This document shows positions 45,579 to 58,990 of a stretch of 64,000 nucleotides of DNA, piece after piece (position 1 is the stretch's first letter; every line of letters begins with the position of its first letter). Position numbers and translations under genes: made by a program. The notes beneath the pieces were generated by a model. The model searched no databases and was not told the origin of the DNA. It was given only the letters and a program-made list of their open reading frames with translations. This DNA is from Imbricaverruca yamaguchii (lineage: Eukaryota > Arthropoda > Thecostraca > Neoverrucidae): positions 2,884,001-2,948,000 of the forward strand of contig JAOTOL010001661.1 in NCBI GenBank assembly GCA_034440575.1, in the 5' to 3' direction.

Positions 45579-46509
45579 ATCTGTCGCTACTCGCTGACGG
45601 AATCTGGTGCTACTTATTCAATCTAAGAACACAATTGCTCAACATTGCTTTAAAACGCAATCTCCGATGGAGTCAAAGGCGTGACCGCAGGTGCCGGGGA
45701 ACTATTTCGGCCGCACGCCCTCAGAGCTACCGTGCACCTGCCGATAGTGACGGCAGATGGCAGCAGCGTACTCAGGCTGAATGGCGCGCTCGGTTTATTT
45801 CACGCGCTGCGGGAAGCCAGTGCAGTGTTGAGGTTTAAGTGCGACGTTGCAGATCTAGGTCACGTGGCTGGCTGATCGTGGGCCATTTTCGATTAAGGGG
45901 CGCATTGAGTGATGAGTGGCCGTGTTTGCGATCACACATGTCATTCGTGAGACGGGCCAGCGACAGTTGGGATCTGCTCTGCCAACACCCATGGCCGGAA
46001 GTCGGATTCTGTCCATACGGTCCATGTATCATCTTACATTACCATACGTCGCCATAAATCAACATGCATCACCATGCATAATCATACGTCACCACTAGCG
46101 CATCCAGGGGAGGGGAAATACCGCGATGGTTCTCCTTTGTTGTGAAAGGGGGCGCAAACATGGGCGAAGGGTCCTCTGATTCTGGTGAAAATTAAGTGTC
46201 CTCTGATTCCACACAATAATATTCCAATATCCATGGGCGGTCCGTGGCACCAAAATGAGGTGAGGCAGAAAAAAATCGCCGGGTTTCGACCAGTATTTTA
46301 GTATTTTATATAATAAGGAACTATTATTTTTATGGTAAGATAGTATATATTTTTTTATTTTTTTTATGGTAAGATGAGTATCAGCAACTTAATTTGGCGC
46401 TGCAAAGTGCCAAATCAAGTATATTGTTCATATTAAGTAAATTGTGGTTATGATTTTATGGTAACATGAGTACTTAAATAATTTATTAATAAATAAAGTT
46501 TTTAAAATT
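45579..46509. other. MCT intron 2, unassigned
   Basis: Nothing recognised apart from short CACCATRC repeats near 46035-46095. Confidence 0.45.
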
Positions 46510-46520
46510 ATTAAAAAAAA

Positions 46521-46575
<55 letters not shown>

Positions 46576-46690
46576 TATATATATTATAATAAATAAAAAA
46601 AAAAAATATATAAATAAATAAAAAATATTATTTATTAATTTATTTTTTTTTTATTTTTTTAAAAAAAAAAAAAAAAAAAAAAATTAATGC
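46510..46690. repeat. Poly-A and A/T low-complexity tract
   Basis: A run of more than 50 A's at about 46520-46572, then mixed A/T with a second A run at 46661-46682. It might be a poly-A tail of an unrecognised retroelement or an assembly-prone homopolymer. Confidence 0.9.
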
Positions 46691-49600
46691 TGTTAAAAAA
46701 TATACAAAAATAACACCTTGGTCTAGACGTTTATGAATTAAAAAATGGACAACAATCCTGAAAACCAGCTGCAGGCTCCGTACCTGCACATGGGTGCTAT
46801 TCCAGCCAGTAAAGGTACATCCGCCGGTAGCCTAAATATAATGTTGGCGCCTTTTCCTGGCCGGATTGACTCTTGACATGAATGCAGTCAGCGTGGGTCC
46901 AAGCGAAAAATCCTAGTGTTATGGAAAATACAGCTCATATCCGTGGACAAGATTCTTCAAGCTTTCCAATGAACCCGATTTTGTTCAATTTCGATGGTAT
47001 TTAACATTGGAAATGTCGTGTGGAAAACACGGAAGTTTCCCTGGAGCGCCTACGGGACTGAGCAATTGTCCGGCCCATGTGACGTCACCAATTGTCCAGC
47101 GATATTGGAGGGCCCCTACCTACCCTGCGCTTGTTATGAAACGAAAACTCACTATATGGCGAAATGTGCGAGAGGCAAGCCTCTGCCGACCGGTGATGGA
47201 GCTGTTTGGAAGCTAAGATGCAAATGATGTAAATGTAAATGAACTTCAATTTTCACAATAATTGTGAGTCACCAATGCATATTTGTTTCAAGTTTTTCAA
47301 GTTTGCCACTTTCCAGTGGATGAAGTCATCATTTTATGAAAATAACATACAACAATACTTCCCAGCTCTACCCAGGTGAGGCACTGCCTTAGTGCCTTGC
47401 ATGGGCCGACCGCCCCTGCCAATATCTCCATTCACGGATGCAAAACAGTCGTTTTTCTTTTGGCGCTAGATGGAGGTTCCCACTAAATACATCCAACATA
47501 TTTTGTCCAACGGGAAGGAGATATTTTCTCCCCATGCGACCGCGGAGCACACCCTCCACCTCCCGATCAATAACCTTCTTTCCAATAAAGCTTCCAGAGT
47601 TTGACAGCTGGTCCAAGTTTGCCAAAAACCGGCAGAATGTCCGCCCCTGTTCCCTCCCTCCCCATCTCCCTTTGAGAGTCGGTTGGGTTTGCCAGTGTTC
47701 AAACTTGCTATACTACAAAATACAAGATTCCGGCTCGTCAAGTGCCGCCTTTGGTCTTCCTTGCTGTGTTTGTGTAACATCTGTATCTGTATTGTCCTTA
47801 TCATGTTCTGTTTACTCGTGTGTCCATAGGCGGAGCGGAGGCCTCATATAATGATTGGTGTTGACGACATGCGATTGAACCACACTACTTTCATATAACG
47901 ACGTACGCGGAATGCTGAATCGTTAAAATTATAAGTGTTACGTAGGCATAACCAAACATACCTATAGGGGCTTCCATCGATGAAGAAAGTCTCGTGCGCT
48001 CTGATATAGTGAGCACCATTTGTGCCTTTCATTCAAAGGAGTTTGGTGCCTTCTCCAAATGCAGGAAGAGAATACCAATAATGGGTGCTCATTAGGACCG
48101 ACATCAAAATATTGGTGCTGCATGGCAACACCAATAGTTTGATTGGTGTTGCACCGGCAATGTCAAAAGTGCACGAGCGTTTTCCTTCCACCCCCGCGTG
48201 TGTCGCTTCGGTTATGGCGGAATTAACCGTTGTCATCGGGTGCGTTCGGTCCGATGAACTTGCAGAACACCGGCTGGAATTCCGGAATATAAATGGAGAA
48301 CGGAGGAGAGTAAGGAGCAGTCAGAAAGCCCGGCGGCATTCCACATGCTTCGATCTTCGTATTTGCCATCTCTAGTGTGCGCCACAGTGGGAGGAAGGGT
48401 GTCAGGCACAAGGGGCGGAGTACCCGTTCTGCTATCCGGGGCAGTTCTGTCCGGGAGGTAAATGACGGCGCTTGCGGGTTGCCTTTTGTTTTATTTTGTT
48501 ACAATGGCTTGGAAGTAACCCCTCTTAGATACACCAGCACATCTCAACTTAGATCCGGAAGCACATCTCAACTTGCTTTGGTGCGGAATTCAATCATCTC
48601 GCATTTTGAACTCCTGGAATTGGACGGTAACGGATGCAAGGAACATTTTATAGCAATCCTGTCTAACTAACACACTTCTAGATTTAAGTAAGCCTGCTGG
48701 GTGATTGTGCCAACTTTCTTATTGCACTTTCCAACTTGTACCAGTAACTTGAGATCACATTTCGAATTCCTCCTAGATCCACCTGCACCTCCCATTCGTC
48801 CAATTATTCGAGGGGATCTTGGTATACCGAGATAAATCTGGCATACCCATGAATCAGTTTAATACTGCGCAGCACACTTGTATAAGAAATAAACCACTTA
48901 TTTTTTACTATATAAAACTTCAAAATTTATATCCTTGTCTGCTCGGCCAATAACAATATCTGCGATGGCGACAAACGAAGTCACTACCATTGGGGTCCTG
49001 GGTCTGGACTCTGCCTAGGAGAGAAAACTGCGTCACCACCATTAGGGTCCCTGGGTCTGGATCACATCTGGATTTGGCGCCCCTGAATGGGAGCAGAGGT
49101 TTTAACGCACCTGGAAGCTGAAGGCGATGAGGCCCTTGCCTCAGGTAGCAACGAACAATTATGTGCTATATAGGTATTTATCAAGCACGTGGATGTATCA
49201 GAAATATTTGAACTAAGACTAAAAGAAGGTAGCATAAGTCATTGCTAAAATTAACAAATATATAGAATGTATAGCATTGGTTCTGAATCCTACATAAATA
49301 CAGCACGACGTACATGGTCCTTGGGAACCACAAACCTGAAGTCTGATGGGCAAGAACGAATTATTGGTAACACACGAACAATATTTAATCGGTAAGGCTA
49401 TTCAATTCATCACTGACATGAAGCCCGTTTCCAGGAGGAGCTAATTAGGAGTACCACGAAATGAATATTTATTATCAGCATGAATTACAAGTGCCAACAC
49501 TTTTCAAAACGTACCGAAATTTTCAAGAATGCAAGGGTACTACAATTGACAGCATAGTTCAAAATATATAATTTGTTGTAAGTGACAAGTGTCAGCAAGC

Positions 49601-49869
49601 AACGAAGTCCATGCGAATTGGCACCTCAGTAGACACCAACATAGTGGTGCATCAGTAAGCTTTTTCATGGCATGTAGTCGTCATCTATGTTTTTATCATT
49701 TACTTGTTTCTGTTTCTCAGGGAGGCCTTTATGTATGGTGTCTTGCAAAGTGATGTGTCAGAAGATGGGCTGTTTTGTCTGTTGCATCATTGTTTTGTAA
49801 GAATTTGTCAGCTAGCGTATAGCTGTTCCCATTGTTTCTTGCTTTTACCTTGTTTTGGTCGGCACGAGC
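46691..49869. other. MCT intron 2, unassigned
   Basis: Frames of up to 137 codons (47438-47851) overlap equally long frames on the other strand and contain no recognised domain. Confidence 0.45.
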
Positions 49870-50640
49870 CCCTGAGTTGGTGGTCCGGGGGTGCCACCGC
49901 ACCTACACCTGGTTCGAGGATGCCAATACACCCATACCTGGTCTGGAGATGACACTACACCTGCATCTGGTCCGGGGGTACCACTCCACCTACACCTGGT
50001 CCGGGGTACCACTCCACCTACACCTGGTTCGGGAGTACCACTCCACCTACACCTGGTCCTGGGGTACCACCCACCTACACCTGGTCGGTACTACTCCACC
50101 TACACCTGGTCCGGGGGTGCCACTCCACCTACACCTGGTCCGGGGTCCCACCTACACCTGGTCCGGGTACACCCACCCACTTGGACCTACCTGGTCGTCC
50201 CCTCACTGGTCCGGGGTACCACTCCACCTACACCTGGTCCGGGGGTACCACTCCACCTACACCTGGTCCGGGGGTACCACTCCACCTACACCTGGTCCGG
50301 GGGTACCACTCCACCTACACCTGGTCCGGGGGTACCACTCCACCTACACCTGGTCCGGGGGTACCACTCCACCTGCACGCGGTCCAGGGGTACCACTCCA
50401 CCTGCACTTGGTCCGGGGATGCCACTCCACCTGCATCGGGTCCGGGGGTACCACTCCACCTACACCTGGTCCGGGGTACCACTCCACCTACAGCTGGTCC
50501 GGGGTATCACTCCACCTACACCTTGTCCGGGGTACCACTCCACCTACACCTTAGTCCGGGGTACCACTCCACCTACACCCGGTCCGGGGTAGGTGTAGTG
50601 GTATCCCGTATACCCCACTACACCTACACTTGGACCGAGG
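49870..50640 (+). repeat. 29-base minisatellite, about 25 copies
   Basis: The unit combines ACTCCACCTACACCTGGTCC with a G run and TACC; the G run varies from three to five, so the period shifts between about 27 and 30. His/Thr/Pro-rich frames of 169-240 codons across it are artefacts. Confidence 0.93.
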
Positions 50641-53600
50641 ATGCCACTGCACCTCGTTTGGGGATGCCCTTGCGCCCGCACCTGGTCTGAGGATGCCACT
50701 GCATCTAAGCCTGGCGTGGAATGTCTCTCACGTGGCTGTTTCGTCATGATTGGCGGTGCTGACGTCTATTTTCCTGCAGCCGATTGGCTTGCGATCAAGT
50801 TTGACCGTGATGATGTCACCCTCAGACACCTCACTCACCATGCAGCTGGTGATAGTCGAACACTCACCCTGAGCTGGGTAAGCGGCCAACTTGTACGCTT
50901 TCCTGAACTTGGCGCATTTGATCACCACTGCTAATATGGAGGAAGCAAGAAGTTCGTTGATCAATAGACCTCTCTTAGATGTGTTCATTGGCGACTTTTT
51001 AGCAAATTACATCTTTCTATAGTATTGAGCCTAATGATGATAATCATGGGTGTAATCTCAGAAGGGAATGGGCTGGGAACCTCTCCTTGCACCATTCTGT
51101 CCGGGATTGCCCCGGCAAATACTAGGGCGTGTTTATCACTCGGATCACAGAGGGGGTGAGGAGGGGGTGGTTACCCCTTGTATCCAACGAACCGATTACA
51201 CCGATTCAAATGGCATTTGATAGCCTCACAACTTTAATCGAGATAAACAATTGCCACCTCCAACTGGCGAGGTTGCAGTTTATGGCAAACAAATCGATTT
51301 TACTTTTTGAGAGCTCATATTTTTAACGCATATTAAGGCATTAGAGCAATATAAACTTAGCTGTTGGTCGATGTATGCGTTAGACGCCAATAATTATACA
51401 ATCTGAGCCTCGGGCTAGTTGAGGCGATGTGGGGAAAAGATGCAAAATTTCCGTTTTGGTTCAGTGTACAATGTGTTGCATGTTTATATGCTATGCATAT
51501 CTACGATAAGCTCGAAAAACGGACTAACAAGTTCGTAAATGCCACAGAATGTTCTGTCTCATGTTCTGTCGCATGTATAATTGACAGCAAATATAGATTG
51601 CCATCGATGCATGTACTTTTCTAGATCATCGCATTGTAGCATACAGAATCGTGATGATCGGCACATATCACAAACACAGACTCATCACATCACAGCCTTA
51701 GCTCATACTATGAAGGCTTGTATAGCATTTGCCTCTCGCGTTAGGAACCATAAGCCTACCACCTGTCGCGACCATCACTATCACACCAGCGTATGCTTAC
51801 TGATGATCCGTGCACTTGGGATAGCATATCCCGATGTTCTTGCTGTGCTTCTTGCACACACAATGATCGCAGCTGACACAGGGTGGTTTCCTCAGCAATT
51901 TGTCTTTCAGTACCCGGAAGCGATCACTGCTTTTTGGTTTCGGACATGACAGCATGACATGTGCAATTACGACTCCGTGCATGGCCTACTTGTAACACCC
52001 AGTATGACCTACTTGAGATCAGGCGATAATCATTGATGTCTCTAGAATAATTGGAGTCTGATTGATCTATCGGCACAATTTGGTTGGATTGCATCGGATG
52101 ATAGCAAGCAACCGTGTCATGCGGTGCACGCAACAACTGTGATCGAGTTTGTGATGTCATGATATTACCTGGCATCGTAACTGAAAGCAGACATATGTAC
52201 ATTTGACCTATGCTGACCGCACATGTAAGGATGCCGTTGGTAACCGACACATCGATTGTATAAAGACTTGGACGTGTTTTCCAGTTCTATTCTGTCGTTA
52301 TATTTGAATAAAGCTAATAATATCAATATGACCCAGAATTCCTCAGTTGAGGCTAAACGGTGGCAAAATGACCTATGGTGCACCAAGGTCACCTGCATTG
52401 ATCTGCCAGTATGCATTGGTCCGATCTTATCTAATAAAAACACGTAACCGCTTGAGATGTTAAAACAGCACCTACGACTACTTTATGAAGTCATATGACT
52501 TTATTCGGACATGACCTAAGATGACCTTGAGATCCATTTTAACACAAGATACCCAAGGTGTGTATTTGAAGGCTGTCTCAAGTGATTTGGTTGTTATCGC
52601 ACGAACACCAGGGGGAGGTAAGTACCCCGTTATTGACTTGTTAGTTAGCCATTAACCTAATGATGTTCAGTTGATGGGAAATAATTGGCCGTAAAATTGG
52701 CTTGTCCCCCATATTGTGGCGACTACCACGCCCATGACAATAACGACCCTCCTATTCGGCCAATTCACTGTTCCTACATGCCAGACTGTTGATTGAATGT
52801 CTTTATGAATGAAGGTGGTGCGCGTTCTTTCGTCTCCCAGTGTTTGTCCAGGCCGAACTGTCAGCTTTCCTCGCACTATGAGGAAGTCCTGCTCATGACA
52901 TTGGTGCTTGTCAGCAGCCTCAGCCTGCCGTTTTCCCTCTAGGGTTTTGTCAGAAAATCCGAACTGTACTGGTCAGATAGAGGAAATGAAATATAATATG
53001 CTTAGAAATATACATATATATATATATGTATACAGATGTATATAAATATATCATAGATAAGGAAAGCATGCTGAGTATCATTTTCATGAAAATTATCACA
53101 ATTACCAACGCAATTCAGAATCGGATTAGCTCCTAGATACATGATTTGTTCATATGAAGTGAACAGTATGACATATTGCTAACTATTCTCAGGAGGTCTT
53201 AGATAAAAGCAAAACCACAGGTAGTTTTGATCAACACCGCACCGATATTAAGGGCTTCTTTTAAGAAAGAAACCAGCATAATAAATGCATCAATGCAAAA
53301 TGTTTGACGTCGTTTTCTTCCATATATCCCTAACATGTAACTACTTATTAGCAAATGCACCTGGGTACTAAGCGCCCTTACTAAATACTCCGTGAATTAA
53401 AGCAGAGCTCGAATTGCTCCAGGCCCGTCCTATGGGCGTAGGGCTGACCTGGATACTGGTGGGGTCCATATGCCACATAAATTAACTAGCATGGACCTGA
53501 TTTCAAACTTTGTTTCTCCTGGATTGTGTGTTCATTTGAAGTTAGTTTGTCTGGCATACACAAGTGAAATTAACTTAGCTGTTAAATCACAATTTTCAAT

Positions 53601-54329
53601 ATATTAAAATGAACAATAGGAGGTTTCACAAATTAGCATACATTTTCCATGCTTACAACACGAATACTTCAGACAATACGGCAAAACATCCATATTACAA
53701 TGCACATCTCAATGTTGTTGCCTGTTGATTTCCATTTTCCCTCATATCTGACAACATTATAAATATAAGGACCAAAATGTACGAAAGTGCATATGTAGTA
53801 GCATTTGAACAGACATCATAGTACTTTTCGAGCAAAATGGTAAATTTATGAAAGGTTCCCTGAGGACAATAGGGAATGGGGGACAGGCAGGCTGAGTGAA
53901 GCTGGATTCAGTTGAAAGAAAAATTGATTGTAGCATAGCTTAGCACACAAGTTGATGGCACAGGTTTGCATGTGAGACTTCTGCTCATGTACTACAATGC
54001 ATTGAGCTTTTTCGTGTGATCCATAAGACTTACAATATATTCTAGATGCGAATAGTTGTGTCCATGTTACACACGTAGGTAGTTCCTACCTAGCACCAAA
54101 CTTGAACTAATCGAATAGATGGGCGTGCTCAGTGATTAAGATCCACACATGGCAGTCAAGTCTAAGGGTAAGGTTATGGTCCATATGCACCCGCCTGTTG
54201 TCAGCCTCCACTGAATAGGTACGTAGCAGAGATGCAGGAATTATGGTATGGACGTGTGCATGTATGTGTGGGGGGGGATAGTGATTACCCAGATATCCCA
54301 GAAGGGTGAGACAGTAATTGCGGACGCAC
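50641..54329. other. MCT intron 2, unassigned
   Basis: AT-rich unique sequence. No exon, RNA gene or element is recognised. Confidence 0.45.
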
Positions 54330-54582
54330 CTGCGATCAGGTAGAAGCCGGACAGTATGGAGCCGATCCATGCCGTCTTCGACTTTGCCCTCGCCGAACTC
54401 TTCGACCAACTGCAACATTAGAATGCCGAAGCTGAATATGATGCCGTCGACGATGGCGTTGCACATGAAGCTGGCCGCCACGATCACCCAGCCCCAGCCT
54501 CCATCCGGCGGCACCACGTGCAGCGGAGACAGGGCCGCGTCTGGGTCTGCCGCGTCGTCGTCGCCGCCGCCCGGCGTCGATT
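54330..54582 (-). CDS. MCT exon 2: helix 1 signature, with a one-base frameshift
   Basis: Acceptor GGCGCGCAG (exon starts at 54582), donor GCAG/GTGCGT. It encodes an acidic N-terminal tail (GGGDDDAADPDAA), VVPPDGGWGWVIVAASF, helix 1 and LVEEFGEGK. After GEGK the frame must move by one base to give SKTAWIGSILSGFYLIAG, the conserved start of helix 2. The exon has 253 bases where the phases on both sides need a multiple that gives 252. The extra base is in the GGCAAAGTCG region (plus strand about 54380-54386). Confidence 0.88.
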
Positions 54583-57171
54583 CTGCGCGCCAGAGTCGGG
54601 CAGAATGTCAGCCGAGCCGCGCCAACACACAGAGCTGTGCCGACACGTGTGCCATGGAGCGGGCCGGTGTCCTAATGAGGCATGATTGAGCTAAGACGTA
54701 CACATATCGATAGCGCTATTCTTTTTACACGGCTGGCTTCCGAGGAAACGCAATGGAACTAAAGCGCACATAATGTTAGAACAATGTTTCGTTTACATTT
54801 AGATCACTTTCCTGTGGACGTGATGCCACATGATTAACTTTGTCATATCCTTGGACCCAAAAGCGATTTTATATATATGCATACGCATCAATATGTACTT
54901 GAATGTATCCAAGAAGGAACAATTGTGTGCCATTAATTGCGTGAGCTTATCGAATGCCCCAACTCCTCAAATCAAATGTTCCAACTGCATTTACTTTTTT
55001 ACTGTGAAACGGGGGAATGGTGCATTCTCCTTCACCAAATCGGTGTACATGTCTCACCAATATTCATCTCTTTGGAATACCGCTAGTAAATCACCGATTG
55101 TCGTGCAATATGCTTCCGCGCTCTTTTTCGGAACCAATTCGGCATGTTTCTTCGTTTCCAGCGGTATTTCTACCGCTCACATTCTAACCCGTAGCTGTGC
55201 ACGTCAGACAAGCCAACTTTCGACCAGTTCCTGGCAACTGGAAAGTCTTCAGAAAATGCTCTCATAAACGGTAGGCCAGTGGTCCCCACTCCCTGTATCT
55301 GCTCATGACACGCATATGGCGAGGTTGCGGCTAACATAGAGGGTATGAACGGCGACTTCTTCCTATTTAAACACCTAGGCGAGATAGCATTGTGCTTTTC
55401 AGATCGCCAGAAACCATACCATTCCGCCAAACATTCCGCTAAACGCCGTCTTAACTAACCCGATTTAGCCTTCATAATGCCGAGAAATCGAGTTGTTACC
55501 CAATAAGTTGTAGGGATGACAAGGCAAGTAAAAGAAACAAGAGACGCAATGTTTTCTTTTGAGAAACAAGCGTTTGGTTCAGAAATGGCTCGCAATGTGA
55601 ACAAAGTCGAAGAGATTGATCTGCTAGCTTAAGCAGCTTCCAGGAACCGAAGAAGTGAACAATTCATACGAAAACATAACGAACATTAAAATTCCCCGAA
55701 ATGTCTTAATTAGTCATTCATTCATTCATTCATTCTCATTAATGGCTGATCAGTCTGAACCTTCCCTCCACAAGTGTCAGAATACACCGGAGGGGGGGGG
55801 CAACATTGCTTTGTGCTAGGAAGGCGCTCAGAAGGCAATTGTATGTCGCTCAGAAGGCAATCATGCCGGCTTGTAGGCTAAGCGAACGTAGCAAGCAATC
55901 ATCTCCGCCGGCGACTATGAAAATGCATCTCAGCTGCCGCCGACGCGACGGTGACGACGCAGCGCGCCCTTCCGATGGTGACCGTGGCTGGTGATCGGTC
56001 GAATGCTGGGGGGGGGGGCACCGGAACTGGTGTCTGCGCAGTCACAGGAGGAAGCGGGCACTTGGCGGCGATTAGGTGCGTCCCTACTAATCCGTCACAT
56101 GGAGCGGAAAACATCGACAGGCGTAGACGAGACTTCGACGCCTGGGTGGTGCCCACGGCAAAGGCTGCCACCGAATGGCATCAGAGGAACGCACCTAGTA
56201 ATCGGACATGGAAGTGAGCTTTGAGACGTTATTTCTGGTTAGGATCACTACGCTGGTCGCGATGAAGCGGGCGGTGGGAATTGTATGTCTCATGAGATGC
56301 ACAATTTGTGTTACACAGCATTAATTAATGCGGTTGCAATCGAAATGTGAAATGAAATAAACAGTATACCATGGTCGCTTCTCATTCGCTCGAGGAATGC
56401 CGACGTTATAAATAAATATTTTCCGGACACTTATTTTGGAGTTCTGGCTACTCAAAGTCCACAAACTATATACACGGCAGACATCCACTTTTCAGCACCA
56501 TTGCGGAACAGCCTTATTCACGCACTTGCTCTCAGATTCCCCGCCGTCTGTGCGTTAGAACGTTTACTTCTTCTGATTTAACTGTACCATTTTATTCAAT
56601 TATGTTGGGACTGTTGCCAAAATTGCAAATGCTTATCTTGCTACTAATGCTATTCATTAGTATGACAGGTCTTCTCCCTCTATCTTGCTCCTCAGCTTCC
56701 GAGACATGGGACCAAAATTAATCGTAGATCTGGTTAATATGGTTAATAAATTCAGGTTATAGTCCTACTTCCTCCTCCCCAACTGGCACGAAACACGGCA
56801 CGTGAATAGCGAATTCTGGAACGGCAAGTCACGCGGCACGACATGCTGGATTACGGCACGCCATACAGAACGGCGAAAGAAGAGGGCCAATTAAAGAAAA
56901 GTGTTTAAAAAAATGATTGATGAAGAAACCAAAAATGGGAACTGATACGAGCCGGTCAGGGCTTAGGAAATTCCGCCCTGTTCGAACAGTGCTGTACAGC
57001 TCTGACACACACCTCAGCTGGCGAGATACGCTCTGCGGAATCAGAACACCGAGCTCATGTGCACTTTGCCCGGCCGGGGCGCGTGTATCAGCGCTGCACA
57101 TGCCGGGCGGCGCTCCTGCCGCTCGGCCTGCGGTGTGTCGCCGGCCCTGGCCGCGCCGCCGCGCTACTCAC
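54583..57171. other. MCT intron 1
   Basis: No other exon is seen. Contains a short (ATTC)n run at 55715-55734, poly-G runs at 55791-55800 and 56010-56019, and a GC-rich part towards exon 1. Confidence 0.5.
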
Positions 57172-57283
57172 CCCGTCTGTGCTGAGAGCCGCGCGGCGGG
57201 TGCTGCTCGCCCGTCACGGAGCGTCTGCGCTCGCCGATGGTGAACCGCGGCCGCGCCTCGTCCTCCTCGGGCCGCGGCGTCAT
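57172..57283 (-). CDS. MCT exon 1: initiator Met and N-terminal tail
   Basis: ATG at 57283-57281 (minus strand), with an in-frame stop 17 codons upstream and no Met between, followed by MTPRPEEDEARPRFTIGERR and a polar tail. The donor is CGGG/GTGAGT in phase 1, which fits exon 2. The surrounding ~400 bases are GC-rich, as expected at a promoter. There is no homology evidence for the tail itself, so this exon rests on start, donor and phase only. Confidence 0.65.
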
Positions 57284-57519
57284 CTGGACCCGGCCGCTGT
57301 TTGACCTGACCGACACGCATCGATTGGGTCACGGGCGACTCCGCACAGTGGCGGCCGGCGGGGGCTGCGGCCCGCTGTCGGCCCGACACCACGAGGGCGG
57401 ACGGCGCTGCTCGGTACCCGGGTACTGCTGCAGCGTCGTCCGCTTACGTGGTGAGTCGGTTGAATCGGACAGTCGTTGCCAGCGCTCTTCGCAAGGTGGC
57501 GTAGCCAACAGTCACGTCG

Positions 57520-57640
57520 GTAGACCACAAGCGTCGCCCTTGACAACAGGCGTCGCCCATACCAACAGGCGTAACCCATAACAACAGGCGTTGCTTCATC
57601 ACACCCAGCGTCGCCTATGACGAAAGCTGTCGTCTATAGG
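57520..57640 (+). repeat. ~20-base repeat CGTCGCCCATGACAACAGG, copy array 1
   Basis: About six degenerate units. The same repeat family occurs again at 58850-58990. Confidence 0.75.
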
Positions 57641-58849
57641 CGGTTTCACGCGTGCACTAGCAGGAAGTAATCGTCATGGTATTCCAATGTCGGGGCATGT
57701 TATTTACGTTGATCTGCAAACTTTTTAACTGGACATTGGGCCAATTTAGTATATCAATAAACAAGCAGAGCATGTTGAGTTACCTGATACGACAAGTTTG
57801 TTTTCCAGCAGCAGCTTGTTTATGTACAAACCCAGCAAATGTACACCTACATCCGAGCCTAGGACGTCTTATAGTCAGAAATATGTAAGTCAGATCAAGC
57901 GGGCCTATTTCGGAAGTAATCTGGAGGACAGCAGCTGTTTGTTGAATTCAGCGGTGTTCAAATGCCAAGCTTTCTGAGTAGTTGACCGCTCTGATCGATA
58001 TCGCCAGCCAGCTTCAACTGCGGTAAATGATTGGCCTTTTTATGATAGCTATAACAAATAAAAATATACGTCAAAATATGATGTGATCATTTTGGCTCAA
58101 ATTGCATTATTTACTGCTGACATATGTTAGGAAGCCATAAAATCAATTTGTCTCAGATGCGCATGTTTTGAACGTCTTGCGGTCTTCGGCGTGTTGAAAG
58201 GAATTCATTTTTTTCTTGCGAGTATGATATTTAAAGACAATGGTCAATTTCCCCATCCTTAGTAGGGGTTATTCAGGTAGTAGTACGGCGACATTTAAAC
58301 ACGGAGCCTCGTATGGTGCTGTGCAGTGGACGCCATTGCAATTGTAAACAACACGCTTGTAAGGTGGAGATAATTAAATATTTTCGAGAACGTGAAGATG
58401 AATTGTATCATCTGGAAATGATGAATTTCCACATTTATTCATAATACAGGTAATTCACAGCCATAAATTAAAACATAAAAGGGCAAATATTCATCCACCG
58501 GATACATACTACCACTTCCTCCGCAATATTGTATATTTGCTGGTAGTGCAACGCCAAATTTATGCTATATCTGGCAACTCCTAACTCCCGGCCATAGTTC
58601 CGAATGTGGTCAGATTGGCTAGTTGTTTCTGTAAATCGAGTATGTTTTGTCCAACAGTGCCGCTATTTTAATATATTGACTGAGCTTTGTATTGAATTTA
58701 TAAAATGATATCCGAATTTTTCTGAACATTTCATATCTACACATAAAGTATATATATTTCAATGATATGCCCTTCATACTAGACGAAGTCATTAATATTG
58801 CATCCCGGTGCTGATTGGCCGTCGTGAAACGGGCTTATCACGGGGCCCA

Positions 58850-58990
58850 TAGTAACAAGCGTTGCCCATGACAACATGTGTCGCCCTTGACAACAGGAGT
58901 CGTTCATGACAACAGGCATCATCCATGATAACAGACGTAGCTAATCATAACAGGCGTGGTCTATCCTGACAGGCGCAGCCAATAACTACA
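58850..58990 (+). repeat. ~20-base repeat, copy array 2
   Basis: About seven degenerate units of the 57520-57640 family (CATGACAACAGGCGT-like). Two arrays of one family 1.2 kb apart suggest one ancestral array split by inserted sequence. Confidence 0.75.

Noticed and set aside
49832..50690. His/Thr/Pro-rich secreted protein of up to 240 codons
   Set aside because: Pure product of the 29-base minisatellite; several frames are equally open.
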